64,000 bases of DNA from Setaria digitata. Lineage: Eukaryota; Nematoda; Chromadorea; Rhabditida; Setariidae. The position numbers and the translations under genes are program-made. This document shows, in pieces, positions 35,047 through 48,686 of the stretch. How positions within the stretch are numbered: position 1 is the first letter of the stretch; every line of letters begins with the position of its first letter. The notes under the pieces are model-generated. The model was not told the DNA's origin. It did not search any database and worked only from the letters and a program-made list of their open reading frames with translations. The stretch spans positions 186,001 through 250,000 of the forward strand of contig RCAB01000035.1 in assembly GCA_003640385.1 (NCBI GenBank). The letters run 5' to 3'.

Positions 35047-38000
35047 TCCTATCTTTGTTTTTCGTAGTCAATCTTGCAATACTATATTCATTTATGTTTC
35101 CAGCACATTATTAAAGTAGTTCAAAATAAGGAATAACCTTTTTCAATGGAGGTTTTTCCATTTTAAGGAAGGTTTGTTTATGATATTAGATATTAGTCAA
35201 AACTGTGAGCACAAAACAGCCAATCAATTATACAACATTTTTAAACTAAAGCCATGCATTTAAATTGGAAGCTCTGAAAAAAAAAAAGAAAGCTAGCGTG
35301 AGGGCATTGAGTTTGCCATTTATTTTTGTGTTACTTTCAAAAAATTTAAATTTATGATTTTCTTACATATATATATAAACTTTTTAATCGAAAGTTAATC
35401 AAAAAGTAGAGTCATATTAAGCAAATACATAATTATTGATGGCAAAAGACTGATTTTAGTGGGAAAAAAAAACTTCATCTCGATTATGAAGTAATCTAAG
35501 AGAACAAAAAAAATTGTTATTTGACAAATGGAAAGAGAAAATGGGTTGATGAAATTTTGCTCTTAAATTCTAACGCAATTTCATATATTTTCTTAAATTG
35601 CTCATAAATTATTAAAAGTTAAGGAACAAAATACTTGATCCTTTTCAAGTATTTTTATTGAAGGCCAATTCAGTCTTGATGATGTTCGAGGCTATCTTTT
35701 GATGCAAGACCGAATAAGCTGCAAATTCTCGTTATTTCCGGAAAATGATATTTTCTTCCTTCCATCAAGAAGAAATTCCAAAGAGAATAATTTATTCAGG
35801 GAATCTATCCAATCATTTTTTCAATTCATGCATTTCTGCACAATTCTATGCAAAATTTCATTACTTCAAGATAAGAAAGATTTATTAACAAACATTCCTT
35901 CCAAATCATTTAATTTTTTTCTTTGTCTTTTTTTTTCGTGGCTCCATAAATACAACCGTTTCACTTTATATTATCTAAAGGAAATCGGAAGGTTAGAGGA
36001 ACATTCTTTAAAAGTAGCATTCCATTTCTCTGTTTGAAAAAATTTCTAATCTTATCCATCGACTTCACAACCTATTCAATAAGGCCACTTCCTGTGAATG
36101 GATTCAATATGTACTACTTGTAGCCTTGTCCGATTTGCAAGAGTAATGCGAAACTTTTCCTAGTTTAGACAAAAGGAGAGTTGATGAGATTAGCCTTCCT
36201 TCCTTTTCAAAATTACCCATATTACTACTGATTGATACCTATTCATCGCTCACAGAGTCCTGAAAAACTTAATGATAGTTATATTTATGTTGTATTAACG
36301 AAGTAACAAAGAAGACACTTCGCAGCGATTAAAATACATTGTCGTGAAATCACTGAACTAAAAATCATTATAATTTCACTCAGCTCTTTTTCGTTGACAG
36401 CTAAATTAATTTAACACTTTTTGATTAGTAATGATTTGATTCATTCAACTGAGCGTTTTTCGGTTCACAAGGCTTTGATAATTCAAAGTTTTTGGTTGAT
36501 GAGACTAGCACAACATATTTTTCTCTTTTTTTTTGGTAATTTTTCATTTGTTTACCATATTTTTCAAGAAAAAATTGATTTCTGTATTCTTCAAGATAAA
36601 ATGAAGCAAGGATTTCTGTGTTGTGATGCAATTGTTGTCATTTTTCAAAACTAAAGTTCCTACCTTCATTCTTGATTTCACCTAATAATAATAATTAATA
36701 ATGATAACTAATAATGACAATTAATAATAACTGGTAAGTGCTTGCTTTTTCATGGGCAGATCTTGCACAGATCAACTGATAAAATGAGTGAACATTTTAA
36801 TCAACACTGATCCATCTCTTTGTCTGTTTAGAAGATAACTTAAAGCATTTTGTTGAAATAGTTTTACAATACTCAATGACAGATAAGCAGAGATCGGAAA
36901 GGAGAAAATGAAGTGTGAAAGTATTGTGTGCAGTGCTGCTGCATAAGTGGATATAAGTTTTTAGCTTGATCAAGCTGAAACTTTCAAGTGGCCACATGCG
37001 ATGAGAGACAAATAAATACTCATCAGGACTAAATAAATTGTTAGCTATTTGCGGGTGCTATTCTAATGCTGTTAGGCTTATTTTATGACGCTAATCTTCA
37101 GTCTTAGTTTGAAAAATTAGTTTAATTTTTCATCTCATTAATTCACATATTATATTGAAATAAAAAGCATTTGAACCTGTAAAATACTGAAAAAAGACTG
37201 GTGAGAAATTTTTCGGCTTTGATAGATTATAAGAACAAATTCAAAATAGTTTACATTTATTTCTCTCCCTCATTTAAGCATTTATACTTAAATAACGGCA
37301 CGAGAAAGGTTTGGCGTATTTTTTTTTGTGGGAAGAGAATTTATACAAATAAATGAAACATAGCGTTCTCTTTAGCAGCCTTCAGATATCCCAATTTACA
37401 TTACTTCATTGATTCTTTTCTTTTTGTTCGTTATTTTGAAAATTTGATGGCTCAGAATAGTAGTGATTAGCCTCTCGTCCATTTCAGTGTCACGCAAGGG
37501 AAGCACAGATACTCTAAGCTTCTTCGAGAACCACTCTCGACTCGATCCCTAGACCAGCACTATATCATCATTTACCATTCGCCAACTTGTTTATTGTCTT
37601 TTACTAGCTTTGATAAATTATTTTTTACAAATCCTCACTTTAATGTTCTCCTTTGTTATTTTTTCTTTTGGATGTTTAATGCATAAAATTGTTTAATGTT
37701 TAATACATAAAATTTAATGCATTCTTATTTTTTTTGAGTATAGAAAAAGTGTCTAATTAATTTATTAAACTTTCTGTATTAATTTTATTCCAGATCCAAA
37801 TTCTTCATTTCCGATTTTGTCTTTCTTTTTCAGATAATTTTTTATATAATTGAAGATTGACAAGATAAAGTTTCCTTTTTTTTTGCTCTTACTTACTACT
37901 TATCCGCTAATAACACTTTATCGATGTTATAAATCAGATAAAATAAAATTGTTTTCCAGCAGGATGCGATTCATTGAACTTTTCTAAAAGTTTTTTTTCA

Positions 38001-39052
38001 TCTAACAAATTTTTCTTTCCATTTCAAGAATTTTAAATCTAATTTATCATAGCTTTTAGTCCTTAATCCGTTTCTGGGCCACTACAGAAGCAAATTATAA
38101 GTGAAAAAATGCCATTATTTTTGGATTATGATATTTTAAATTAGCTCAAAAGCATAAGTAATGGCATTATTCTAATATAACTTTAAAAAAGAGAACATTT
38201 TTATGTTTGCTCTTCGCAGCAGTTTAGCCTAAGAGAAATTTTCACGAATTTAATTAAAAGATTGACCTGTTTTTTTCATGTATTAATGTTACGAACGAAT
38301 CCTTATATTTTCCAATTTTGATTTCATTAAGTATTTAAATACCTTGGAGATTGAAAATTGGTTCCAGGGTTTTTGTGGTAAATGTTATTATTAAGAGTAT
38401 ATTATCTATCGTTTTCGAATTTAACCCATTTAGAGAATTTGATGAGTTGTCATCCTAATGGATAAAATGTTAGTCATAATGGAAAGTGATGATTTCGAAA
38501 TGTTGTTTACCTGTATTGAATTAGAATGAAGCGAAATCACTTCCGCGCAAATGTTTTTTGAAATTGATGAATCAAGCAAAAATTACCAGGCTATTTAATA
38601 ATTGAGTGCTCAGACTGCAGTTAACATTGAAAGGAAGAAACACATTTTTCTTCTTTCAATAACAATTATGATAAATCGGTGAGTTAAACAATTTAATATG
38701 GTGATATCAAATGATATCGTCATACTAAACTGTTAACATTTAAGCAAATTTTATTTCCTTGCGCAATTCGTAGGAAATTTCAAATAAAAAATGCTTTTTT
38801 TTTGGTAAAAAATTTATGAACAAATAGAGTCACTGTGTATTTCAGAGCAGAAACTTATTAGTGAAAAACGAAAAAAATTATTTTCATTGAGCGCAGTGTT
38901 CCTTCCCTTCAATGCTTTTCACTGATTCATTATATCACTCACTCTTTTACTTTCTCTTCACAAAACTACAAACATTGAAACAGTGAACTCTTCATCCGTA
39001 CAATATGATAAATTAACAGCAAAATATTTATCAGTTCTTTCATCGCATCATC

Positions 39053-39130
39053 AAAAAAGATAATCTTTTCATCAAAAAAAAAGATGATCTTTTCATCAAG
39101 AAAAGATAATCTCTTCATCAAAAAAGTCTT
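39053..39130. repeat. Short tandem repeat of an AAAAGATAATCTTTTCATCA unit
   Basis: About four diverged copies, each roughly 20-24 bases, differing in the length of the A run and one or two substitutions. Each copy carries a short palindromic core AAGATNATCTT. Confidence 0.75.
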
Positions 39131-41319
39131 TTCGCTCGCTGTTCCAAGTGTTAGTGATGAAAATCGTTGCGATGATAAATATGATAAACGTATTGCTAAT
39201 ATGTGTATTTATCACTCAGTGAGCTTGTGCTTAACACAAAATAAGCAAAACTAATTTTATTATAATCAAAAAGGGAAAAGTGCAAGAAATTAAAACTTCG
39301 GAAGCTCAATCATTTCAAGCGCTTTATTGAAAACAATTCACAATAAACAAATGAAACAATTCTTAAGAATATATAAAAAATATTAGACCTAAAGTAGTCA
39401 TATATGATATATCATAATTCGAAAAGTATTAGACAAAAAATTTGTAAAACTTCATTTGCACAATGTATTCTTTCATGGCGAAAAATAAAATTTATTGATG
39501 ACTGAAAGGAAAAGTATGACTGACCTACAGTTTCAGTTTTTTTCTACTAGAATTAATCTCTTTTCTTACTTTTTTTTCAAAATCAGTCAAGAAGTTTGAT
39601 TTATTTAGACTTATTTTTCCTGATGAATTTTCTCCTGTCCTGACTTTGTTTCCAAAAATTTCTATGCAGGAAGATGAAACTTCTGCTGAAATCAAACTTG
39701 TTAGTAATGCTTTTTTTCCATTAGCCCGAAACCACTTATTTCCATCCATACAAATGTTCAATCAATTTTTTTTTTTTTTAAAAAAAAAAGCTTAAATAGT
39801 TCATTCACTCTCCAAAAAGAAAAAATATTTGTTAATTGGAGCATTTTGATGCTAATGGTAAGTTTAAAATTTTTTTCTTCTTTAGGAAAAGTCGAAAAAT
39901 TCTATCGTGAGAACAATAAAAAAGAGCCTTGTTTGTCTAACATCTGCTGAATGAATCATTTTTATGTATACACATACATCACGATAAGTGACAAAAAAGT
40001 TATCAGTGCTGCTTTGCTTTGCTCGACCTTATTTACTTGCTATCAGACTGAGACTAAGGAACAAACAATACTTACTTCTCTAATTTCATTGGGAAGTAAA
40101 AGGAAAGGAAAAAACAACCGATGGCATTCAGAAGCATAATAAAGACTTAAGCCGAGAGCCACGCTAATAAAATTTTGTGGAGTTAGATGAAAATGAAACA
40201 AATAAATGCCATCTTTGAAGAGTAAATCAAAAAATAAGCAAAATATTTGTAAAACGTTTTCTATCAGAATTTCAGTCTTCTAATTCAATGAAACAAATCA
40301 GGTTGAAAGAAGTATTTTAATTGTTAATAGTACTTTACACTCATGCCAACTTTTAAAAGTACTTTAAAAATTTGCCTAAAATTATTGCTGAATTACCTCA
40401 ACAGAAATAGGAAACTACATTTTAATTATGGACATTAATTTCCTTTTTTTGTAAGAAATTAGACAAAGTTCATTAATATCGTTTTAAAATTTTGATTAGT
40501 TATAAAGAAATCAAAAATTTCTAAAAATTTATAAACGAATTCATAACTTATTCTTTGCGGCCTCATCAAAATTGTCCATAATTAGGCAACTTGAATTTAG
40601 CGTGATTAATGATGTCATGTTATAGAGAAAGTTTTAGGATTCGATTCGAAAAGCTATAACTTCAAATGTCTTTTGTTAATTCTGAGAAATTTAAAGCACT
40701 AAAAATTATTAAACAGAATAATTCAGTAGTTGGTACCTTTTTATTTTTGAAGCCTGATAATTCTGGCAGACAAAGGAAAGAAGACAGAGTGTTATTATTG
40801 TCGAAGTGAAGGTATCTTAATACATTTTACATTTCAAATACTAAATCTGAAAAGAAATAAAAAACTCAAAGTTATCAGTAGGCTTATTTTTTATATAACA
40901 TAAGTTGAATTATTTTATTATGTATCAATAACAGTGGTAGGCATAAATTACAGAGACAAAATGAAAGAGAGAAAAAGGGAAGAGCGAAGAGAATATCTTA
41001 AATTTTTTTTTATTCAGCGAATTAGTTAAAGACAAATAATTTCCATTTCACATCAATTTCGTTTCAATGCTTTTTCCTCAATTTCGTTATTTATCCATTT
41101 TTGACAAGCTTTATAATGGAGAAATCTTTCTCCAACTAACTATTTCATATATTTATTACCGTCCTCCACTACCTATTTTATATATTTCATTAGCAATATA
41201 TTACTCTTATTTATTTCTGATTATACTTTAACATAAGAAAATGGAATAATATGATACATTGCTTAATAAAACTTTTTTCTTACCAACTATCCAACATGAC
41301 TACTTATTGCCTGTTTTCA

Positions 41320-41368
41320 TTTTATATATATATATATATTATATTTTATATATATATTATATATACAT

Positions 41369-41446
<78 letters not shown>

Positions 41447-41450
41447 GGAT
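41320..41450. repeat. TA dinucleotide microsatellite cluster
   Basis: Long TA runs broken by single substitutions, with further TA runs at about 41556-41606 and 41868-41890. The runs create spurious open frames on both strands rich in Ile and Tyr. Confidence 0.93.
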
Positions 41451-41455
41451 ATAAT

Positions 41456-41549
41456 GAAATGATGTCATGTTATAGAGAAAGTTTTTGGATTCGAATCGAA
41501 AAGCTATAACTTTATCCATTTTTGACAAGCTTTATAATGGAGAAATCTT
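41456..41549. repeat. Composite duplication of two upstream fragments
   Basis: Bases 41456-41512 repeat 40606-40664 with a few substitutions, and 41511-41549 repeat 41090-41128 nearly exactly. The two source pieces are 430 bases apart but are fused here with a short TT/TTA overlap, between two TA microsatellites. Confidence 0.85.
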
Positions 41550-43277
41550 CTATAAATATATATATATATATATATAAAAAAAAGCAAAAAAATATATATA
41601 TATAGCAAACTAACAGGATTTGAATAAATTTTTATATCCCTATGCTACAAAATTTTCAATTTACGGTTAATTGATAAGAATTTATATATGTGTAAAATTA
41701 AACATATAGCGCTATATGGTTATTTCATTCTCATTTACATATTAATAAAATGATGCATTCCACTTTTTTCGAGTTCTTAAAGAAAAATTATTTATTTTAA
41801 TTTTTTCTTCTCGAACAAAACAATATTATGTGAAATATTTTAAATTAAATTCATCATCATCATCATATATACATATATATATATATATAAAATCTACAAA
41901 GTGGTTAAAAGTACTCGGAAAATTCCAATTTCGGTAATTGATAGTCCAAAATCTGTCATTCCATTCCAAACATACATTTCTGGAATTTAATTGGACAAAT
42001 TTGCTTCTTGTGTAACTTTTGTCAAACAGGAAAAAAAATAATTTCATTCTCTCGTGTTGCAACTGTGTGGAAAATTTATTTCATTATAAAACGATTTTGT
42101 CGTTGAAGCCACGACCTCCCTGCTTATCATTATCATCTCTTCTCTCCATCCATCCGGATTCTTCTCTTTTTTCGACAATATAACGCCAGAAATTTATTCT
42201 TTTTCATTTTCGGAAACTATTTTTTCATTTTACTGCTATCAATCGAGGCATTTATCTGTTTGATTTGTCAATATATTTCATTGTTAGCAAACATGTGCCA
42301 GATGTCTACAAAAGAAAAAGTGCCTCAGTAGTTGGCCAACTTGTATGAAAAAAAAATAAAAAGGCCAACATCTTCCGTTAATTCAATTTCATTTACTTCA
42401 TCCGACTACTCAGGACTGACAGTAGCAAAGCTACTAATTCAAATAAGACTGAGAAATACTTGTAACACATCCTTTATCTAATTCTTTTTCAAAGGTAAAA
42501 AAGATATTTGCATAAAAGTTTAGAGTTTTCAGATATCTATTTGATTAATGATTAAATCGTACTTCATTGGTACTTCAATTTGATTATGGCGACATTATTC
42601 TTATTCTCATCTGATTAACTATATGCTCATCGTTACTATACGAATTACTAAACTTAAATTGAGATAGAAATTTCATTGAACTTTAGAAAGTGTCATTTTT
42701 TCAAAAGATTTTTTCAGCTTTTTTTTGCAAAACTTTTATTAAAACAATGTCATTTGCAAAATTAATTTGTGTCAAATATTTGTCCTGTTAATTGTAAAAC
42801 AACTATTTTAATTCTAAAATATTTGCAGAAAAGAGCCAAAAACAGAAGCTGAGCCAAGCTTTTTCTTTTTTAATTCAACATATCCATTTAGTGGTGTTTG
42901 AGGTCTCTATCAAATACATTTTAAAAAAAAGAGAATATTTGTTTTATTGCGTTTTCGTAAAACGATAAGAAACAAAATTTGCCAAAAAAAAAAAAGAAAC
43001 TGAACAGCATTCAAAGATAACTAGACATGCTCTCAAGTTTTATCTGTTTGAGAATGGATTTAATTTAGGATTGTCCAAATTTGAGTTAAAGTTCATCGAC
43101 CTATTAAAAATGAATTGAAATGTAATTTAATCCCAAAATTATTACTACCTGAAGTATTAGTAGAAGACATTATTATTAATACCGTATAATGAGAGAAAAA
43201 AGTTTAGATACAGTATGCTTTGTCGATCCGAATCGTCTTCAGAAGGAAACTAAAAAAGAAGGAACTATCGATGAGAG

Positions 43278-46200
43278 ATGAACGGCGGTGCATGCGAGAT
43301 CGGTTCCGTACCGTTTCAGAACGCCACATGGCTTTTTGCAACTTTGTCTGATTTCCACATCACATATGGCCTCATACATCCTTACATTGCTGTTTTCCTC
43401 TGTTTCGCCGGTCAACTAATTTTATTTTCACTTAAATTTTTGAAAAAAAAGGAAATTTAAGAGAATAATTTTTGTAAGGCATAATTAATCCGGTCGAAAA
43501 GTAAACTTCTTTTCAAGTATGAAATGAATTTTTAGGATCAAATCTATGTTATTTTAAATTAGGATGACATTAATCGGTCCTAAAAATCGGTTCGAAAATG
43601 TATTCGAATTCTATTTCAAAAAGTGAATTTTATTTCAAGTATTTACTTATTTATAGTTACGAATACATGAACAGTCAGAAAATGATTTGATTGATAAGTG
43701 AAGCACAAATTGACTGATAACTATTATCAAAATTATTTCATTTCCTGTAAATTCAAAACAGAAACCGACTAACTAAACTGTTATTAGACAGCATTTCAAT
43801 TATTAAAATCTATGCACAAGTTCGAACAGGAGGTTTTCTCGTAGATAGAGCTAACAAGCAGCATTTTAAGTTGCAAATTTGAAATAGAATAAAAAACAAG
43901 TTATTGATCCATCGCTTAAAGATGTCACAGTGTCTTTAGCAGAACTCACTTCTTGTCTTTTTCTTATAATTTCATCATAAGAGTGGCCTATAATTTGTTA
44001 CTAAGCCTTGCTATCTCAGGCACAATACTGAACATGATGACAATCGCGGTGCTAACTCGACCATCGATGGTTTCTCCGGTAAATGTGCTGCTTTGTTCGG
44101 TAGCAATTTGTGATGTACTCGTCATGGGATCATATCTAATTTTTGTTACTCATTTCTTAATCAATGCAGCCAATCGTTGTCTGCATACCGATTACAGCTA
44201 CCCGTGGACAATTTTTACCCTGATCCATGCCCATGCATCAGTTATATTGCATTCAACAAGTATTTGGCTTACTGTTAGTATTTTCTCTTCGAAAATATCA
44301 ATCTTATCACATTACTAACAAATATTGATAATGTATCATAAAATTAATAACTTTAAAATGGTGCAGTTAAATATTATATTGCTTCATTTACATAAGTAAA
44401 GCAATAAGACAAAGTGCAAAGCGATTTATGAACATTCGAAATAATCTTTTGGCAAGCAAATAAATTCAGTCTTATTTTGAAATATCATTTAATTTTAAAT
44501 GAACATGTTAAGATTCCGTTTAATTACTTGTGACTGGAAAAAAAGCAAAGCAAAGTTTTCTGGAGACTGAAACGAAATAGGAGAATTAAATATAACGACG
44601 GGATATGCAAGTTGGGGGCTTCAGGCTTATTAAAAAATAATTAATAAATATTGGTATTATATCGCGAAATTAACAACTTAAAATGTAACAATACTATGTT
44701 GCAGTCCATAATTAAAAAATGAAGAGAAATCCGGAACAATTTACATGTCGATTATATTGCTTAAAGGAAAGAAAAAGAATAATTAAAATTAAAATTAAAA
44801 GTAAAGGACAGTAGAAATAGAATAGAAACTATCAGACAGTGATTTCAGTTTGCAGATCTAAGCGCAATTGCTAACTTTTTTTGACCCTTGTATCGTAGGC
44901 GGATCTTAAATCCTTGCAGCAGCCAAACTTCATCTTCCAGTTCTTCGCGATGGATAAAATTTGATTTTTTTTTTCCAAAAAGTACATATTTATCAGATCT
45001 TTTGAAGGTACTATTGGCTCAAATTCGTGTCTTAACAATTCGTCGTTCCACGTTGCATCCGTCAACGACAGTTACAATACGTTTTACGATTTTGCTCAGT
45101 TTAGCAACATGCTTCGTTATTTCGCTATTTAATCTTCCTAATTTTTTAACTTTTAAAGTATGTGCATATGAAGATTTTTCCAAATTAACAAAAATTTTAG
45201 CAAAGCTTCAAGTAGTTGTAACTTATTACCTGGTTCAGGTATTTCGCATTTAGTTAATTTTTCTGTGAAAACATATATTCTTGAAATAGGAAATTTTTTT
45301 GGATTTCAGTAATTGAAGCAAAAAAATTGCAGGTTGTGAGGACATCACCAGAATTATTCCTTCCATGTTTAGTTAAGTATTCAGAGAATTCTTCATCATT
45401 ATTATCAGTTGATGACAAACTTGATTATGAGTACTCCCAGCCGAATCCGGATTACTCACAATATGATAATTATCCGGTTTACATGCTTGTTGCATCGCAA
45501 GGAAACTGTATGAAGCTTAAGGTACCTAATTCCTTCTCTTGTTAGAAGTAGAAGGCTTTTCTTATGCACTATTTATTAAATATTTTGAAACATCCTTTGG
45601 AGCCTAATTGTCTTAACCGTAATCATCTTAAAGAGCAAAGACGAACAGGTTATTTTCGTTATAATTTTCAATGAAGATTAAAATAACTCAAAATTGTAAT
45701 CTTTTTTTTATCATGAAACTGAAGTTGAAATAACTGTAGATAATCTCAAAATTAGACGAAAGCCGTGGGTTATAAATTCGAACTCTTTCTTTCTCTTTTT
45801 TCATTTTTCTATAGCTTGACAGCCACAATTACGAAAGTGGCTTTTTGATTAGAATAAAACTCTGAAATTTACCTTATTATTTATCTGTAAAATATCTAGT
45901 CATTTTTAGAATACATTTATAAAAAGACTAAGAATCGGCAAATACAATGTTTATAGTTAGGTACTATAAAGATTTTAAATACTTGCTTACATTCGTATAA
46001 AAAACTTTCGCAACATTACTTATTTGTTAATGATAACTGTTGATATTACTTAGCAATATTAACAAAAGTTTTCACATTATTTAATTTCCAACACTTAGTT
46101 AAGTCTATTAATAATTTACAGTTAGCATTCTGGTCAAACGGAATACTTTTCAAAGTGGTACCATGCTTACTTTTAACTGTATCAATTATTGTATTGCTGA

Positions 46201-48686
46201 AAGTGATCGCTGATCTGTCAAATCAACGGCAAACTCTCGCGCAGGTTCTCACCTATAATTTATCGAATTTATTTATATCATTTACAACACTTTCCTTTTT
46301 TTTTTACAATACACAATATTTCTATACTATCTGAGAACTCAATTTGCAGTATTTTTGTACTTGGAGTAATTTTTATGGCTTAAGTGCTTCCATTTACAGT
46401 ATTCATTCCACTTGCATACTATGTTATACAAAATAAATGAACACTTCGTATACTGTATATGAGCACCTCATTTACCATATTATTATTCCGTTTTACAGAC
46501 TTGAAGTATCTCATTTGCAGCATCTACTTTTTTAAATTTTCGGACCTTTTTTACAGTACCCCATTTGCAATATTTATTTTTGCAGAATACTATGCTGCAA
46601 ACAAAGGATTTGTATTTAAATGTCTCATGCACAGTATTTTATCCATAATTTACCAATATTTCTTTAAAAAAAACGAACAAAATGAAATGAAATTCCAAAA
46701 AATAAAATTTTTCACCTCTCCTCAAAACTACACTAGTTAGTCCTACTTTTTGTAAACCTCCAAATGCTAAAATATCACTGCAGCCTTCAGTTATCAAAAA
46801 ATATCGTATCTATTTGAGACTCAATTTTTTCTAGCTCTGCAATTCCTTGAAGGTTGATAAATAATAGTCCAAACAAAAATCGTTTTAGTTTTCTTAGGCT
46901 GACCAGAAAAACAAAAAGCATATCATTTATTGTCTTGCAAAGAATTTCAACACAAGTCAATGAGATTTACAAATTACATTGATATTTAAATATTTCTTGA
47001 ATTTCAGAAAGATATTTTATCAGTATAAAATTTCTTGTCACTGTTAGTGAAGTGTTGCTCTTTGAGTAGTTATCTAGCACATAGCTATAAAATCGATTAT
47101 TGGCCAAATCTTCCTCGTCGAATAGTCAGTCATCCAACTCATAATTATAAAACCGATTAATAGCCAAGTATTGCTCCTTGAGTAGTTATCTAGTCATAGC
47201 TATAAAACGGTTCATGAGACAAGTGTTGCGTCTTCAGTAGTTATAAAACCGATTATTGGCCAAGTGTCGCTTGTTGAGTATAAGTTCAAATTGTTATCTA
47301 ATTTTAAGTCTAATAGAAATTATAGCGCAACGACGCAAATAGGGCAGAATTGCCTTCTACTTCTTTATAAATTCAATCAGCTTTGGAATTCCACGCATTC
47401 TCTCTCATTTTTTTAAAATTCTACATATGCAATTTTATTTGAAGTGAATAAAATTGAGGAGAAAGGAAAAAAACTCTTTTCTCTATCTCTCATAGATCTT
47501 TTTACCCCTCTCTTTGTAGGGTCTTTTTCATCCGTTCTAATGATAAGGTCAAAACTTTCAGTGCACTAAACTATACTTTTTCGTTCTTTTCCGTTGTTGT
47601 GTGATCGATAGGCGCATAGTTTTGAGGATTTAATCAAAAAAAGCTAGAAATGAAATGAGTTGGACAGAAAAAAACTGAAAATGAAAGAATAGAGAAACGA
47701 AAACGAAAGCCTTAACAATCGCTGAAAACAAAATCCTTTCGAATACTCAAAAATAAATCTCTTAAGTACATACATTGGCAGTTATCCAAATATTCATTTA
47801 ACGAAAACAGTCTTATTCGATAGCCTTATCACCTCATAAGATAAAATAGTTTAATAAACGAGTTTTATTGACTTCCAATAAAGTGAAAATTCTTCCAAGT
47901 TAGTTTTTTCCTTTTTTTTTGATCGGTGATGGTGAGAAGTGCGATAGAAAGATACCTTATCAATCACTGAAGCCTTCTATGGAAATTCTCGTAAATATGA
48001 CTATATGAAATACTTTCCCTTTCATTCATTCAATTTCTTTTTTCTTTTGAAAAATGTAATTTATAGTTAATGAACCGAAAAGTACCGAAAGATCATACAA
48101 CACCAATGCTTGTTGCGGTCTTATCAATATTTCTTGTCACAGAGCTACCACAGGGTGTTATGAATGTACTGACGGGCATTTTCACTGGTGATACTTTTCA
48201 TCAGAAAGTAGGCAAATATGTTTTTGCCATCAAAAATATACTTTCAAGAAAAAATTTGCTATTGTAAATAGCTTTTAAAATTTTCAATATTTTATGAATT
48301 TTTGTTAAACTCTCACACTAGTGTAAGCTATTTTATTCCTAAATTCTAAAATATTCATATTTAGACTTAAGGTTAGTCTAAAATGTGTCTGTTTAAATTT
48401 TAAGTTTAGTCTAAACATACTCTTTGCTTCAGTTACAAATTTAGATTAGGAATATATTTATTTGATCCATAATTTTAGTCTAAAATGCATCTATTTGAAT
48501 TGCAAGCGTAGTTTAAAATTACAGGTTTATTTACCCTTGGGCGATTTCATGGATCTCTTGTCATTACTTAATTCAGCCGTTAATTTTCTAATCTACTGCA
48601 TTATGAATAAACGTTTTCGTGTTACTTTTTTGCAATTATTTTGCGGTTTCTGCACAAATCGAAAACTTTCAAGGTATGAAAGTTGA
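43278..48686 (+). CDS. Peptide-type rhodopsin-family GPCR (DMSR/FMRFamide-receptor-like)
   Basis: Seven exons in phase: 43278-43410, 44020-44273, 45008-45238, 45333-45521, 46122-46244, 48067-48207 and 48525-48686; 410 residues with seven membrane segments. TM1 begins YGLIHPYIAVFLCFAG and continues TILNMMTIAVLTR. TM2 has SPVNVLLCSVAICDVLVM. TM3 ends IWLTVLLAQIRVLTIR, where QIR stands in place of DRY. TM5 starts FWSNGILFKVVPC. TM6 has TTPMLVAVLSIFLVTELPQG and TM7 LLSLLNSAVNFLIYC. The LTE-PQG in TM6 and NS-VNF-IYC in TM7 are hallmarks I associate with nematode DMSR-type receptors, which signal at the plasma membrane in response to FLP/myosuppressin-like peptides. One N-glycosylation site (NAT, residues 15-17) precedes TM1. 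Cysteines before TM3 and in the long acidic second extracellular loop could form the usual disulfide. The stop at 48684 gives a short tail. Alternatively, a donor at 48674 could splice to an open exon at about 49200-49432. The ligand is not inferable. Confidence 0.88.
46335..46650. repeat. Irregular CTCATTTGCAGTATT-type repeats in a GPCR intron
   Basis: At least six diverged copies of a (C/T)TCATTTGCAGTATT motif spaced 45-75 bases apart, followed by T-rich spacers. They lie in the intron between the TM5 and TM6 exons. Several look like splice acceptors by composition but have no coding continuation. Confidence 0.45.
47047..47282. repeat. Diverged ~55-60 bp tandem repeat in a GPCR intron
   Basis: About 4.4 copies beginning near 47051, 47106, 47166, 47221 and 47262. 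Each has the order AAGTGTTGCTCCTTGAGTAG, then TTATCTAG, then AGCTATAAAACCGATTATTG, ending GGCC. The fourth copy is shortened by an internal deletion. Confidence 0.8.

Larger units (their letters stand above)
35047..43277. other. AT-rich intergenic region without a recognised gene
   Basis: Open frames at 35699-36037 (+), 36421-36654 (+), 36797-36997 (-), 39525-39761 (-) and 39951-40139 (+) have no domain and no matching splice partners. The region contains an AAT tract, a TCATC/AAGATGA tandem repeat, TA microsatellites and a local patchwork duplication, listed separately. Confidence 0.5.

Noticed and set aside
41251..41528. Open frames rich in Ile-Tyr repeats on both strands
   Set aside because: These are direct translations of the TA microsatellite.
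43953..44019. Hydrophobic leader in frame before the second GPCR exon
   Set aside because: It is intron sequence ahead of a CTCAG acceptor. Joining exon 43278-43410 gives the proper TM1 (FLCFAG + TILNMM).
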